A stretch of DNA of 64,000 bases. It comes from Pseudomonadota bacterium. Lineage in GTDB: Bacteria > Pseudomonadota > Gammaproteobacteria > Burkholderiales > JABEVD01. The notes under the pieces are model-generated. The model did not search any database, had not been told where the DNA came from, and saw only the letters and a program-made list of their open reading frames with translations. Both the position numbers and the translations under genes were made by a program. The stretch is from assembly GCA_021848825.1 (NCBI GenBank), contig JAJZTQ010000001.1, forward strand, positions 124,001-188,000, given 5' to 3'. Shown here in pieces: positions 19,432 to 28,101 of this stretch; within the stretch, counting starts at the first letter, position 1, and each line of letters begins with the position of its first letter.

Positions 19432-19939
19432 CAAAGTGGTCGAGGCGGTGTTGCTGGCAAGCGAGGAACCGCTTTCAGTCAAGACGCTTGGCAGACTGTT
19501 CGAGGAGAGGATGAGTGGCGCTGCAATCGAAAATATCCTCTCCGATCTGCAGGAAAAATGGAAGGATTCCGGACTGCAGCTCTCCGAATCGGCCGGGGGG
19601 TGGCGTTTCAGGACAAGCGCGGAGATGAAGCCCTATTTCGATCGTCTCCATGCCAAGAAGGCACCGCGCTATTCTAGGGCTGCGCTGGAAACACTGGCGA
19701 TCATCGCCTACAGGCAGCCCGTGACAAGGGGGGATATCGAGGAAATCAGGGGAGTCGCGGTTTCAGCCCAGATTCTCAAGGCCTTCGAGGAGAGGGAATG
19801 GATCGAGGTCGTAGGCCACCGCGAAGTCCCCGGAAGACCTTCCCTTTATGCCACAACCGTCAGATTTCTCGACGATCTCAACCTGAAATCCCTTTCAGAC
19901 CTGCCTCCTCTTGAGGACATCGGTTCTGTCGCATCTTGA
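19421..19939 (+). CDS. scpB: segregation and condensation protein B
   Basis: ScpB, 172 residues, a tandem winged-helix protein that dimerises and binds the ScpA kleisin. The diagnostic block SRAALETLAIIAYRQPVTRGDIEEIRGV is present, followed by the second wing with GRPSLYATTVRFLDDLNLKSL. It ends the housekeeping run. Just downstream lies a separate promoter for a short transcript. Confidence 0.94.
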   Translation: MSPDKVVEAVLLASEEPLSVKTLGRLFEERMSGAAIENILSDLQEKWKDSGLQLSESAGGWRFRTSAEMKPYFDRLHAKKAPRYSRAALETLAIIAYRQPVTRGDIEEIRGVAVSAQILKAFEEREWIEVVGHREVPGRPSLYATTVRFLDDLNLKSLSDLPPLEDIGSVAS

Positions 19940-19999
19940 CAAGCATTGAAGTCGCTCAAAATCTATCTATAAAATCGATAAAATTAAGAGAATCGAGGC

Positions 20000-20029
20000 T
20001 TGACCTCCGAAGCGCCGCGTAGTTATACT
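20000..20029 (+). promoter_or_regulatory. sigma-70-type promoter upstream of a short transcription unit
   Basis: TTGACC, an 18-base spacer and TATACT give one of the best -35/-10 pairs in the window. The predicted start near 20036 is followed about 110 bases later by a terminator-like hairpin, so it would drive a transcript of roughly 150 nt. Confidence 0.55.
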
Positions 20030-20103
20030 GCCTGAAAATAAACGCTGGCCGACATAAAGCGAGTGCGGCGAACAATACAAAACAGATTGAACGAGGAGGG
20101 TTC

Positions 20104-20220
20104 ATGAAGGCCAATATCAAGCGCGGTACGCGTATTGCCATGGAGAGGAGCGGCCCTTTCATCAAGGGGCCGGCCCTCTTTTCGTCTTGTCTTTCATCGA
20201 TCTTCGATAAAACGGGTTGA
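20104..20220 (+). CDS. possible 38-residue leader peptide
   Basis: ATG at 20104 follows a strong ribosome site (GAGGAGGGTTC). The reading frame (MKANIKRGTRIAMERSG...) is basic, then mildly hydrophobic, and ends at 20220. The terminator-like hairpin lies inside the frame, so translation past codon 14 would disrupt it. No family is recognised. It could be a leader peptide, a small protein or a chance ORF in a small RNA. Confidence 0.3.
   Translation: MKANIKRGTRIAMERSGPFIKGPALFSSCLSSIFDKTG
20144..20182 (+). terminator. hairpin with short T-run, ahead of the complex III operon
   Basis: Stem parts AGAGG...CCTCT and GGCCCTT...AAGGGGCC enclose a TCATC loop and are followed by TTTT. It may end the short transcript started at 20036 or work as an attenuator. 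The T-run is short, so efficiency is uncertain. Confidence 0.45.
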
Positions 20221-20265
20221 GCCGGCAGCCTCGGTCCAGGGACTGCGGCTCCCGCAAGCCAAATA

Positions 20266-20289
20266 GTGATAAGTATCATTATCATTATT
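20266..20289. promoter_or_regulatory. candidate Fur box before alternative complex III
   Basis: TGATAAGTATCATTATCATTATT, read on the opposite strand, matches the 19-base Fur consensus at 14 positions in two overlapping registers. It lies 108-131 bases before actA, in an otherwise gene-free gap (20221-20396). Iron control would make sense for an operon that encodes six haems and four or more Fe-S clusters. Confidence 0.5.
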
Positions 20290-20396
20290 CTTTCCATTAA
20301 CAATACGGGTTTCGGTCTCGATGGCGGTGAATGTCGAGTGGTCAATTTGATTGGATAGATCTTATGGTATGCATTTTCAAGTCTGGAGCAGGGAAC

Positions 20397-21005
20397 ATGA
20401 TCCATCGATTGCTGGCAGCAATGTTTTTCGTCTTCGCTTTCTCTGGAATGGCAAATGCCGAGCCATTCAAGTGGGGCGGGCCGATCGGTTCGCAAACGTC
20501 TGACGGTTACAACGCCCTTGGGCCTGTCGTCCAACAGCCCATCGAGTTTCCCCATTACAGGCATGCGCGGGATATGGGGATCAACTGCATGTACTGTCAT
20601 ACCGGGGCAAGGCGGGGTTACGTATCGGTGATCCCCAGGATCGACAAGTGCATAGGGTGTCACCAGAGCATCGAGTCGGTCAGGAACAAGCCAAGGATCA
20701 AGAAGCTTTTCTGGTACTGGGATCACAAGGAGCCCATTCCGTGGAAGAAAGTCAACGATCTTCCTGACTATGTCCGCTTCAACCATGAGCGTCATATCCA
20801 GCGTTTCTATTTCAGGCAAAACAGACCCGTCAGGGAAGTCTGCGGCTATTGCCACGGCGATGTCGCGAACATGACGGTCGATAGAAGGGTCAAGGCCCTT
20901 TCCATGGGCTGGTGCATCAGCTGCCATGAGAAGGATCACAGGGAAAATGATGTCAGCATGAAAACCAGCCATGGGCCATATGAGTGCTGGCAGTGTCACA
21001 AATGA
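20397..21005 (+). CDS. actA: alternative complex III subunit ActA, pentahaem cytochrome c
   Basis: 202 residues with a signal peptide (MIHRLLAAMFFVFAFSGMANA) and five CxxCH haem sites at about residues 64 (CMYCH), 85 (CIGCH), 149 (CGYCH), 173 (CISCH) and 197 (CWQCH). ActA is the periplasmic electron-carrying subunit of the quinol-oxidising alternative complex III. I start at 20397, where the signal peptide begins and GGAGCAGG lies upstream; the track ORF adds 22 residues. It is the first gene of the act operon. Confidence 0.93.
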   Translation: MIHRLLAAMFFVFAFSGMANAEPFKWGGPIGSQTSDGYNALGPVVQQPIEFPHYRHARDMGINCMYCHTGARRGYVSVIPRIDKCIGCHQSIESVRNKPRIKKLFWYWDHKEPIPWKKVNDLPDYVRFNHERHIQRFYFRQNRPVREVCGYCHGDVANMTVDRRVKALSMGWCISCHEKDHRENDVSMKTSHGPYECWQCHK

Positions 21006-21068
21006 GCGTTTGCGAAATCAGTCGCGGACGGGTTTTCACCCTAAATATTGCTAAGGGATGATCGAGTT

Positions 21069-23285
21069 ATGAGTGAAAGTGGCATTAATCGCAGGGATTT
21101 TCTGAAGGTGCTGGGATTGGGCGGAAGTTCACTGGCGCTCACCGGTTGCGGCAACACGGATATCCGTTCGGGTGACGAGGTCATTATGCCGAACGTGCAG
21201 CCTGAGGATTTCGTCGTGCCTGGTCTCAGCGTCTACTACGCCTCCACTTGCAGGCAATGCGGTTCCGCCTGCGGCGTCATGGGGCGCGTGAGGGAAGGGC
21301 GGGTGCTGAAAATGGAAGGCAACCCCGCATCGAGAATAAGCGGCGGAAAGATCTGCGGCCTCGGGCAGGCCGCAGTGCAGGTCCAGTACAATCCAGACCG
21401 ACTCACCCAGCCGATGATGAAAGTCGGGAGCAGCCTGCAGCCCATCAGCTGGGACAAGGCCATGGCGCTTCTGGACGAAAAGACGGGGCCCAAGAGCGGC
21501 ATCAAGGGCGAGGAATTTGGCTTCCTGACGGGGGCGATGAGCGGCCACCTCAATGTGCTCACCCAGAATTACATGGAAAGCCTGGATTCCAGGAACCATT
21601 ATGTCTATGAGGCGCTTTCCCCTGCCATCAGTCTTGCCGCGAACAGGCGGGTTTATGGCGTCGATCAGCCCAGGCTTCATTTCGACAAGGCGAAGCTGAT
21701 CGTTTCTTTCGGGGCGGACTTCCTCGGGACAGGCGCTTCTCCAGTTCATTTCGCGGCCGAGTATGCGAAATTCAGGAAGGCGCCGCGCGGCACCCTGGTG
21801 CAAATCGAACCGAAGATGACCATGACCGGGGGCAATGCGGACCGATGGATCGCCATCATCCCCGGCACGGAAGGCGTATTCGCGTTGGGAATCGCGAACC
21901 AGCTTTTGAAGCACAGCGAATTCACCGGCACGGTTCCAGCCGATATAGTCGACCTCGTTTCAAAATACGACGCAGACACCGTAAGCCGCATCACCGGCGT
22001 ACGCTCCGAGCTGGTGGGCCATGTCGCATCGCTCCTCTGGGAAAAAACGCCGAGTCTCGTCATTTCAGGCGCTTCAGTGGAAGGTCATGCCCATGGCGTG
22101 CAGAATGCGGTGGCTGTCCAGCTCCTCAACCAGATTCTCGGCAATGTCGGCAAGACCATAGACGGTCAGGCGCAATCGCCCTTTCCCCAGCTTTCTCCCG
22201 CGGCAGGGAGCTTCTCGGCATTGAAGGCCATGAACGAGAAAATGGGGGCGGATGAATTCAAGGCGGTATTCATCCATGGCGCAAATCCCGTATTCACGGC
22301 ACCAAGCTTCATGGGTTTCCGGGACAATCTTCGCAAGGTCCCATTCAAGGTCGCTTTCGTCAATGCGCTCGATGAAACGGCGGAGGAATGCGATCTCGTC
22401 CTGCCCATCTTCACGGCTGTGGAGGAATTCGGTTCGAATGTCGCCTGGTACCAGCCCGAAGGGGTGGAGATCACCATTCAGCAGCCGTTGATGAATCAGC
22501 TTTATCCGGATACCCGGTCCATGGGCGACATCATGCTGAACCTCGTAAAAGCGCGCAAGGCGGACGAATACAAGGCGTGGCCTGATTTCTTCTCCTATCT
22601 CAAGACTGCAATCATCAACATCAAGCCAGTCGTGAAATATACCGATACGGACGAACACTTCTGGTACGACACCCTGAGCAATGGCGTCATCCATGTCGAC
22701 GGCGCCCCACAGCAGGTTTCGGCGAAATTCGCGGCAACGGATCTTCGTCTGCCGGCCTCTGCGAATGCACAGGATCCCGTTTATCCGTTCTATCTGGTTC
22801 CCTCTGAGCGCCATTATTTCAGGGACGGACGTCATGCCAATTGCGGCTGGCTGCAGGAGTCCCCTGATCCGATGACGACCATCGTCTGGGATTCGTGGGC
22901 CGAGATTCATCCCAAGACCGCAGCGAGCATGGGGATCAAGGAAGGGGACTGGCTCGAGATCGCCTCGCAAAACGGCATGCTGAAGGTGAAGGCCTATGTC
23001 TTTCCCGGGATTCATCCTGATGCGATTTCGATTCCGCTCGGACAGGGCCATGAGTCGCTGGGGCGGTATGCGAAAGGCGTGGGAGTCAATCCTTTCAGGA
23101 TCCTGAACCCCGTTTTCGAAAAGGATACCGGGGAGCTCGCCCTGTATGGCACCAGGGTGTCGGTCAGGAAGACCGGAAACAGCGAGATCGTCGTCAAGGA
23201 CGAAGGGCCCGTCAATACCCAGATGGGGCGCAAGCTTGTCGTGACGTTACCGGCTGACGTGGCTCAGCTTTCCAAGGAGATTTAA
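21069..23285 (+). CDS. actB1: alternative complex III subunit ActB1, molybdopterin-enzyme-like part
   Basis: 738 residues of the molybdopterin oxidoreductase fold. The twin-arginine leader NRRDFLKVLGLGGSS runs into a lipobox (ALTGC), so it should be Tat-exported and lipid-anchored. An N-terminal Cys cluster (CRQCGSACGVMG...C) could hold a [4Fe-4S]; in characterised complex III the fold binds no Mo cofactor. In many species ActB is one fused chain; here the ferredoxin part is the next gene. Start at 21069 rather than seven codons earlier. Confidence 0.9.
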   Translation: MSESGINRRDFLKVLGLGGSSLALTGCGNTDIRSGDEVIMPNVQPEDFVVPGLSVYYASTCRQCGSACGVMGRVREGRVLKMEGNPASRISGGKICGLGQAAVQVQYNPDRLTQPMMKVGSSLQPISWDKAMALLDEKTGPKSGIKGEEFGFLTGAMSGHLNVLTQNYMESLDSRNHYVYEALSPAISLAANRRVYGVDQPRLHFDKAKLIVSFGADFLGTGASPVHFAAEYAKFRKAPRGTLVQIEPKMTMTGGNADRWIAIIPGTEGVFALGIANQLLKHSEFTGTVPADIVDLVSKYDADTVSRITGVRSELVGHVASLLWEKTPSLVISGASVEGHAHGVQNAVAVQLLNQILGNVGKTIDGQAQSPFPQLSPAAGSFSALKAMNEKMGADEFKAVFIHGANPVFTAPSFMGFRDNLRKVPFKVAFVNALDETAEECDLVLPIFTAVEEFGSNVAWYQPEGVEITIQQPLMNQLYPDTRSMGDIMLNLVKARKADEYKAWPDFFSYLKTAIINIKPVVKYTDTDEHFWYDTLSNGVIHVDGAPQQVSAKFAATDLRLPASANAQDPVYPFYLVPSERHYFRDGRHANCGWLQESPDPMTTIVWDSWAEIHPKTAASMGIKEGDWLEIASQNGMLKVKAYVFPGIHPDAISIPLGQGHESLGRYAKGVGVNPFRILNPVFEKDTGELALYGTRVSVRKTGNSEIVVKDEGPVNTQMGRKLVVTLPADVAQLSKEI

Positions 23286-23286
23286 A

Positions 23287-24135
23287 GTGTCGATTACGAA
23301 TCTTTTGAACAACTGGTCATTCTACAGGCAGAAACGCCCTTTCCGGGGTCAGTACGACCTCAACAAGCAATACAGCGAATACAAGTGGGCGATGGCGCTC
23401 GATCTCGACATCTGCACCGGCTGCAATGCCTGCACCACTGCCTGCTACGCTGAAAACAACCTTCCCGTGGTGGGGAAGGAAAGATACCAGCATGGTTATG
23501 CCATGCACTGGATCAGAATCGAACGATACTGGGATGAAAACATGGGTGAATTTCCGGAAAGCGGCACTTCGTTCCTGCCCATGATGTGCCAGCAATGCGA
23601 GGAGGCCCCTTGCGAAACGGTCTGTCCGGTCGGCGCCACGAACCATACCAATGACGGTCTGAATTCACAGAATTACCACCGCTGCATCGGTTCGCGCTAT
23701 TGCTCGGTGAACTGCCCGTACAAGGTGCGCTACTTCAATTTCTGGAACTACCCCTCGACCGCCTGGCCTTCGCCGCTTCAGGATCAATTGAATCCCGACC
23801 TGACCGTCCGCACGAAAGGGGTGATGGAAAAATGCACTTTCTGTGTCCAGCGCCTCAACGAGGCGAAAAGCAGGGCAAGGACGGAATACAGGCTGGTGAA
23901 AGACGGCGAAGTCGTTCCTGCCTGCGTCCAGGCCTGCCCGACGAATGCGATCACCTTCGGCAATATTGTCGATCCAAAATCGAAAGTGGCGAAGATGTGG
24001 AAGAACCAGCAGGTTGATCTTTACAAGGATGAACAGGAGAAGGACAGCAGCATGAGGGGATACCGGATTCTGGAGGACCTGAGACCGTTCCCCTCGGTGA
24101 TGTACATGGAACGTGTAAGGGATATGGAAGCATAG
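23287..24135 (+). CDS. actB2: alternative complex III subunit ActB2, ferredoxin part
   Basis: 282 residues with four [4Fe-4S]/[3Fe-4S]-type Cys groups: CTGCNACTTACYAENN, CQQCEEAPCETVCPVGA, CIGSRYCSVNCPYKVRYFN and CTFCVQRLN...CVQACPTNAI. This matches the C-terminal half of fused ActB. A GTG start at 23287 lies one base after the actB1 stop and behind CCAAGGAG. It has no signal peptide and is probably exported together with the Tat-borne ActB1. Confidence 0.92.
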   Translation: MSITNLLNNWSFYRQKRPFRGQYDLNKQYSEYKWAMALDLDICTGCNACTTACYAENNLPVVGKERYQHGYAMHWIRIERYWDENMGEFPESGTSFLPMMCQQCEEAPCETVCPVGATNHTNDGLNSQNYHRCIGSRYCSVNCPYKVRYFNFWNYPSTAWPSPLQDQLNPDLTVRTKGVMEKCTFCVQRLNEAKSRARTEYRLVKDGEVVPACVQACPTNAITFGNIVDPKSKVAKMWKNQQVDLYKDEQEKDSSMRGYRILEDLRPFPSVMYMERVRDMEA

Positions 24136-24183
24136 CGTTGATGATCCCGTATGGACGATGTTTCTAATTCAAGGAATTTTGTA

Positions 24184-25632
24184 ATGGTCAATACTTACGA
24201 AGAAACAGAAGTAGCGGTAGAGAAGAAATTCGTAAAGAAGGAACATGATATCAATGCAGATATCGAATGGGCCAAAATCAACAAGGACATCCTGCGCAGC
24301 CTGGAACGGCCTAGGGCCATTTTCTGGGTGATATTCGTGGCTTCCTTTGCGCTCTTCATGGTCGGCGTATCCTGCGAAGTCTACCAGTATCAGACCGGGT
24401 TGGGCGTTGCGAATCTGGATAACCCGCATGTGTGGGGGCTTTATGTTGCCACATTCATCTGGTGGATCGGCATGGGGCACTCCGGGACGCTGCTTTCCGC
24501 GCTGCTCCACATCATGCACGCGGACTGGAGAAAGCCGATATACCGGTATTCCGAGGCGATGACCACCTTCACCCTGTTGACCGCCGCGATGTTCGTTCTC
24601 GTTCACTTGGGCAGGATCTGGCAGTTCTATTATGTCGTCGCCTATCCCAACGAACGGTGGACTTGGCCCAACTTCCAGTCTCCCCTGGTTTGGGATGCGA
24701 CTGCCATCGGCACATATCTCACGTCTTCGTTGATCTTCCTCTACATCGGGATGATTCCGGATCTGGCCATCTGCCGCGACAACGCCATTGGATTTCGCAA
24801 GAAGATCTACCTCTTCTTGTCTCTCGGATGGATGGGAACGGACAGGCAATGGGCGAACTTCAGGGTCACCTATCTGACGCTCGCCTGTTTCCTGATGCCG
24901 CTTGCAGTCTCCGTCCATTCCATCGTTTCCACGGACTTCGCGGCGTCCCAGCAGCCCGGCTACCACATCACTTCCTTCCCGCCCTATTTCGTTGCGGGCG
25001 CGATCTATTCCGGACTGGCCGTGATCATCACGTTGTTCATCGTGCTGAGATACACGTTCAGGTTCGAGGAATACATGACCATTCCCATTCTCGAGAAGCT
25101 CGCCAAGCTGACTTTTGCTGCCGCCATGGTCTGGACCTACCTCAACCTGATCGAATATGCATCGACGTGGTATGGCAACGACATGTATGCCAAACAGGCG
25201 TTGATATACAGGGCGACGGGAAACTTCGCGCCTTTCTGGTGGATGATGAATTTCCTGGGTTCGGTGCTGCCTTTCGCGCTCGCCTTCAAGAAGGTGAGGA
25301 CGAATATTCCGGTCATGCTCGTCCTTTCCATCTTGCTTAATTTCGGCATGTGGCTGGAGCGCTGGATGATCATTTCCCCGACGCTCGCGCACGGCATCTA
25401 TCCCTGGACATGGGATCACGACCAGTGGCCGAGTTTCGTCCAGTGGGGGATCGTCGCGGGCAGCTTCGGATGGTTCAACATGCTGTTCATGCTCTACTGC
25501 AAGATATTCCCCTCGATCTCGATGTACGAGGTGAAGGAAATGCTTTACGAGCGTCGCTCTTTCAAGACCAAGAAGGTCGCGGAAGAGGTCAGCAATCCTG
25601 AATTGGCGGTAGAAGGGGGGCTTGCATCATGA
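24184..25632 (+). CDS. actC: alternative complex III subunit ActC, NrfD-like quinol-binding membrane protein
   Basis: 482 residues, about ten transmembrane helices, of the NrfD/PsrC superfamily. The region FIWWIGMGHSGTLLSALLHIM and the helix with SVHSIVSTDFAASQQPGYH hold the conserved His/Asp residues near the quinol site. I chose the ATG at 24184, which has AAGGAA eight bases upstream; an ATG 11 codons earlier is possible. The stop overlaps actD by 4 bases. Confidence 0.92.
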   Translation: MVNTYEETEVAVEKKFVKKEHDINADIEWAKINKDILRSLERPRAIFWVIFVASFALFMVGVSCEVYQYQTGLGVANLDNPHVWGLYVATFIWWIGMGHSGTLLSALLHIMHADWRKPIYRYSEAMTTFTLLTAAMFVLVHLGRIWQFYYVVAYPNERWTWPNFQSPLVWDATAIGTYLTSSLIFLYIGMIPDLAICRDNAIGFRKKIYLFLSLGWMGTDRQWANFRVTYLTLACFLMPLAVSVHSIVSTDFAASQQPGYHITSFPPYFVAGAIYSGLAVIITLFIVLRYTFRFEEYMTIPILEKLAKLTFAAAMVWTYLNLIEYASTWYGNDMYAKQALIYRATGNFAPFWWMMNFLGSVLPFALAFKKVRTNIPVMLVLSILLNFGMWLERWMIISPTLAHGIYPWTWDHDQWPSFVQWGIVAGSFGWFNMLFMLYCKIFPSISMYEVKEMLYERRSFKTKKVAEEVSNPELAVEGGLAS

Positions 25633-26153
25633 GCAAATCACATGTGATGGCGTTGTTTTCCGATTTCGATCAGGCAAGCGCTGCGATCAGGGATCTGAAG
25701 TCTGCGAATCTGGAAGGATTCAAGCTGGATGACGTGACGCTCAAGTCGCCGATCGAGCATCCTGAAATCGAGGAATTGCTCGGCAAGCGACCGGTCTATG
25801 TGCGGATATTCACTTTTTTCGGTGCGCTCTTCGTCCCGCTGCTCGGTTTCCTGTTCGTGGCTTCGTCCCAGGCGACCTTCCTGCTGCAGCCCAAGGGCGG
25901 GAAGGCTGTCATCCCGCTTCCTCCAAATTTCGTCCTCACCTACGAATTTTTCATCCTGGGGGGCGTTTACATGACTGCGCTCGGATTTTTCATCTGCGCG
26001 AAATTGCCGATGAAGCGGAACAAGCTCTACAACGCCCATGTTTCGGCTGATCAGATCGGCATCCTGATCAAGGCAGAAGACGCCATCATGCCTGCCATCA
26101 AGGATCTTTTTACGAAGCACAAGCCGCTCGAAATCATGTGGGGGGAGAATTAA
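25629..26153 (+). CDS. actD: alternative complex III subunit ActD (DUF3341)
   Basis: 174 residues: a cytoplasmic N-terminal ferredoxin-like domain (VMALFSDFDQASAAIRDLKSANLEGFKLDDV) and two transmembrane helices (residues ~60-80 and ~100-120). This is the usual ActD layout. It helps hold the complex in the membrane and carries no cofactor motifs. It overlaps actC at its start and abuts actE at its end. Confidence 0.9.
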   Translation: MSKSHVMALFSDFDQASAAIRDLKSANLEGFKLDDVTLKSPIEHPEIEELLGKRPVYVRIFTFFGALFVPLLGFLFVASSQATFLLQPKGGKAVIPLPPNFVLTYEFFILGGVYMTALGFFICAKLPMKRNKLYNAHVSADQIGILIKAEDAIMPAIKDLFTKHKPLEIMWGEN

Positions 26154-26738
26154 ATGGTGAAAATGAGCAGGTGGTTGGCCGGTTTGGCCATGATCGTTCC
26201 TTCGGTCGCCATGGCATGGCCTTGGTCCACGGACATGATGGATCAGATCAGCATCAAGCCCCAGCACGGGCCGATGGGCGTTCGTCCCTTTCCCGAGCAT
26301 TCTGTGCCGATACCCGGCACCAAGACCTCGACGAGAATCGCCGATATGGACCAGGCCGATGCGGCGCCGAACCCGGTTCCGGCTACGCCTCAGTCCATTC
26401 ACAACGGCATGAAGCTTTTCGAGATCATCTGTACGCCCTGCCACAACTATTCAGGGAAAGGGGATGGGCCGGTCGGCATGAAGCTGATACTTCAGCCATT
26501 TGACCTCACTTCGGACAGGATTCAGCATGAAGTGCCGGAAGGGCACATATTCGGCTACATGACTTTCGGCGGTGCGGTGATGCCGTCGTACGCCAACGAC
26601 CTTTATCCCAACGAGCGCTGGGACATCGTCAACTTCGTTCGTCACGGCCTGGTGCAGTATTCGAAGAACTGGCTCAAGACGCATTACAGCACTGACAAGG
26701 GCAACATCAACTATACGGTCAATGGCAATTTAAAGTAA
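26154..26738 (+). CDS. actE: alternative complex III subunit ActE, monohaem cytochrome c
   Basis: 194 residues with a signal peptide (MSRWLAGLAMIVPSVAMA) and one haem site CTPCH near residue 99. The distal Met is probably in GGAVMPSYAN. ActE is the periplasmic monohaem subunit that takes electrons from ActA towards the terminal oxidase. No lipobox Cys is seen, so it should be soluble or held by its partners. GGGGGGAG precedes the ATG. Confidence 0.9.
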   Translation: MVKMSRWLAGLAMIVPSVAMAWPWSTDMMDQISIKPQHGPMGVRPFPEHSVPIPGTKTSTRIADMDQADAAPNPVPATPQSIHNGMKLFEIICTPCHNYSGKGDGPVGMKLILQPFDLTSDRIQHEVPEGHIFGYMTFGGAVMPSYANDLYPNERWDIVNFVRHGLVQYSKNWLKTHYSTDKGNINYTVNGNLK

Positions 26739-26753
26739 GGGAGTGAACTGATT

Positions 26754-27761
26754 ATGATTTCTTTTGCCAGCTGGTCCGTCCTGACGGTCGATTTTCTGAT
26801 TGTTTTCTTTCTGGCTTTCGGCGGCATCACGCTTGCCGCATTGCTGCATCTCGTCAATGCGAAATGGCGCTTCGATGTCAGATTCCTGACGGTTTCGTTC
26901 TTTTCGCTCTATCCCCTGGCATTCGTGCTGCTCTTGATTCTTCTCTGGGGCGGGAAGACGACTTTCCCCTGGGTGACGTCTTCCGAACCCAGGCCGTTCT
27001 GGAACAATCTCCTTTTCCTCTCGATACGCGACGTCGCTGCATTCATCGTCATCGGCGTGCTGGGCACGGCCTTCGTCAAGCTGCAGTCGATAGCGGATCG
27101 GGATCCGGAAAGCAAGGCAGCGTTCAGAAACGTCGCGCTGCTGATACCGTTTGCCTATGTGCTGTTCGGAACGATGTTCTCATGGGACTTCGAAATGACG
27201 CTCGTTCCCTACTGGGAAAGCTCGATCTATTCGATCTATTTCTTCGTCAGCAACTTCGGCATGTTTCTTTCCGTATGCGTCTCCACCATTTATTTTCTCA
27301 ACAAGTCGGGGTCATTGACGAAGCCGGTGGGGGAATATGTCTATAATTATTTCGCCCAGATGATGCTCGGATTCACCATACTCTGGATCTACACCTTCTT
27401 CGCGCAATACCTGATCATCACCTACGCCAATCTGCCCGAGGAAACCGGCAGGATCTTCCACATGCAGTACGGCAATTACGGCGGACTTTTCTGGACCTTC
27501 TTCTTCATGAAGTTCGTGTTTCCTTTCGCCATGCTTGTTTTTCCATACAACAGGCACAATGCAGGGCCCATCCTGCTGGTTGCAGCGAGCATCACGATAG
27601 GGACCTGGATAGAGCGTTATACCTGGATTTCAGGGACCTCCAATTCAGCCCATATGCCCATGACTTCGCCTTTCGACATCGGCGTCACGGCGATTGTTTT
27701 CGGCCTTGCCTTCATGATCGTCAGGACGGCGATGAAGCGATACAAGCTGATCAAGGCCTGA
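26754..27761 (+). CDS. actF: alternative complex III subunit ActF, NrfD-like membrane protein
   Basis: 335 residues, about ten transmembrane helices, the second and shorter NrfD-like subunit. Family-like features are the first helix WSVLTVDFLIVFFLAFGGITLAALLHL and the later WIERYTWISG. It closes the operon; the strong terminator at 27777 follows 16 bases after the stop. No cytochrome oxidase genes follow, although act clusters often carry them. Confidence 0.9.
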   Translation: MISFASWSVLTVDFLIVFFLAFGGITLAALLHLVNAKWRFDVRFLTVSFFSLYPLAFVLLLILLWGGKTTFPWVTSSEPRPFWNNLLFLSIRDVAAFIVIGVLGTAFVKLQSIADRDPESKAAFRNVALLIPFAYVLFGTMFSWDFEMTLVPYWESSIYSIYFFVSNFGMFLSVCVSTIYFLNKSGSLTKPVGEYVYNYFAQMMLGFTILWIYTFFAQYLIITYANLPEETGRIFHMQYGNYGGLFWTFFFMKFVFPFAMLVFPYNRHNAGPILLVAASITIGTWIERYTWISGTSNSAHMPMTSPFDIGVTAIVFGLAFMIVRTAMKRYKLIKA

Positions 27762-27776
27762 TCCGGATTGAAATTG

Positions 27777-27808
27777 CCCGACCACTTTTGAGTGGTCGGG
27801 TTTTTTTT
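27777..27808 (+). terminator. strong intrinsic terminator after the act operon
   Basis: A perfect 10-base-pair stem CCCGACCACT / AGTGGTCGGG with a TTTG loop is followed by eight T residues. The right arm recurs exactly inside the cobalamin riboswitch 68 bases later. Confidence 0.93.
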
Positions 27809-27837
27809 CGCCCATCTATCTGATATCATTCGCTCGC

Positions 27838-28021
27838 CTCAGGTGTCCGGCCGCTCAAAGTGGTCGGGTGAAACGGGAAACAGGTGAAATGCCTGTGCTG
27901 CCCCCGCAACGGTAAGAGTGCATGGGCCATCGAATGCCACTGTGATGATTCATGGGAAGGCGATGGCTTTTCTCGAGCCCGGAGACCGGCCTGATGCATG
28001 AGAGGATGTCGCGGGGATGCG
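27838..28021 (+). ncRNA. cobalamin riboswitch upstream of btuB
   Basis: The conserved AdoCbl-riboswitch core is readable in order: GGTG, GGGTGAAACGGGAAACAGGTGAAATGCCTGTGCTG (in part), CCCCCGCAACGGTAA, the B12-box-like GCCACTG, GGGAAGGCG and CCCGGAGACCGGCC. It lies in the 5' leader of btuB with the right polarity. Bound cobalamin would be expected to lower btuB expression, probably by blocking the ribosome site, since no clear terminator lies between it and the start. End points are approximate. Confidence 0.93.
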
Positions 28022-28101
28022 GTGGATCCGGCTTGGGATTTCCTGCGCCCGCGATTTCCATTTTTGGTTGTACGCGGGGTCGCGTACGCGAGGAGATCCA
28101 G

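Noticed and set aside
19956-20999. 347-aa minus-strand ORF covering the intergenic region and actA
   Set aside because: Antisense to the pentahaem actA gene and runs through the promoter, hairpin and Fur-box region; the translation resembles no protein.
21069-24135. A frameshift breaking a fused actB
   Set aside because: actB1 ends in a proper stop and actB2 has its own ribosome site and GTG start; split actB is known in other alternative complex III operons.
24169-25419. 416-aa minus-strand ORF
   Set aside because: Antisense shadow of actC; extremely charged composition typical of reverse-read membrane genes.
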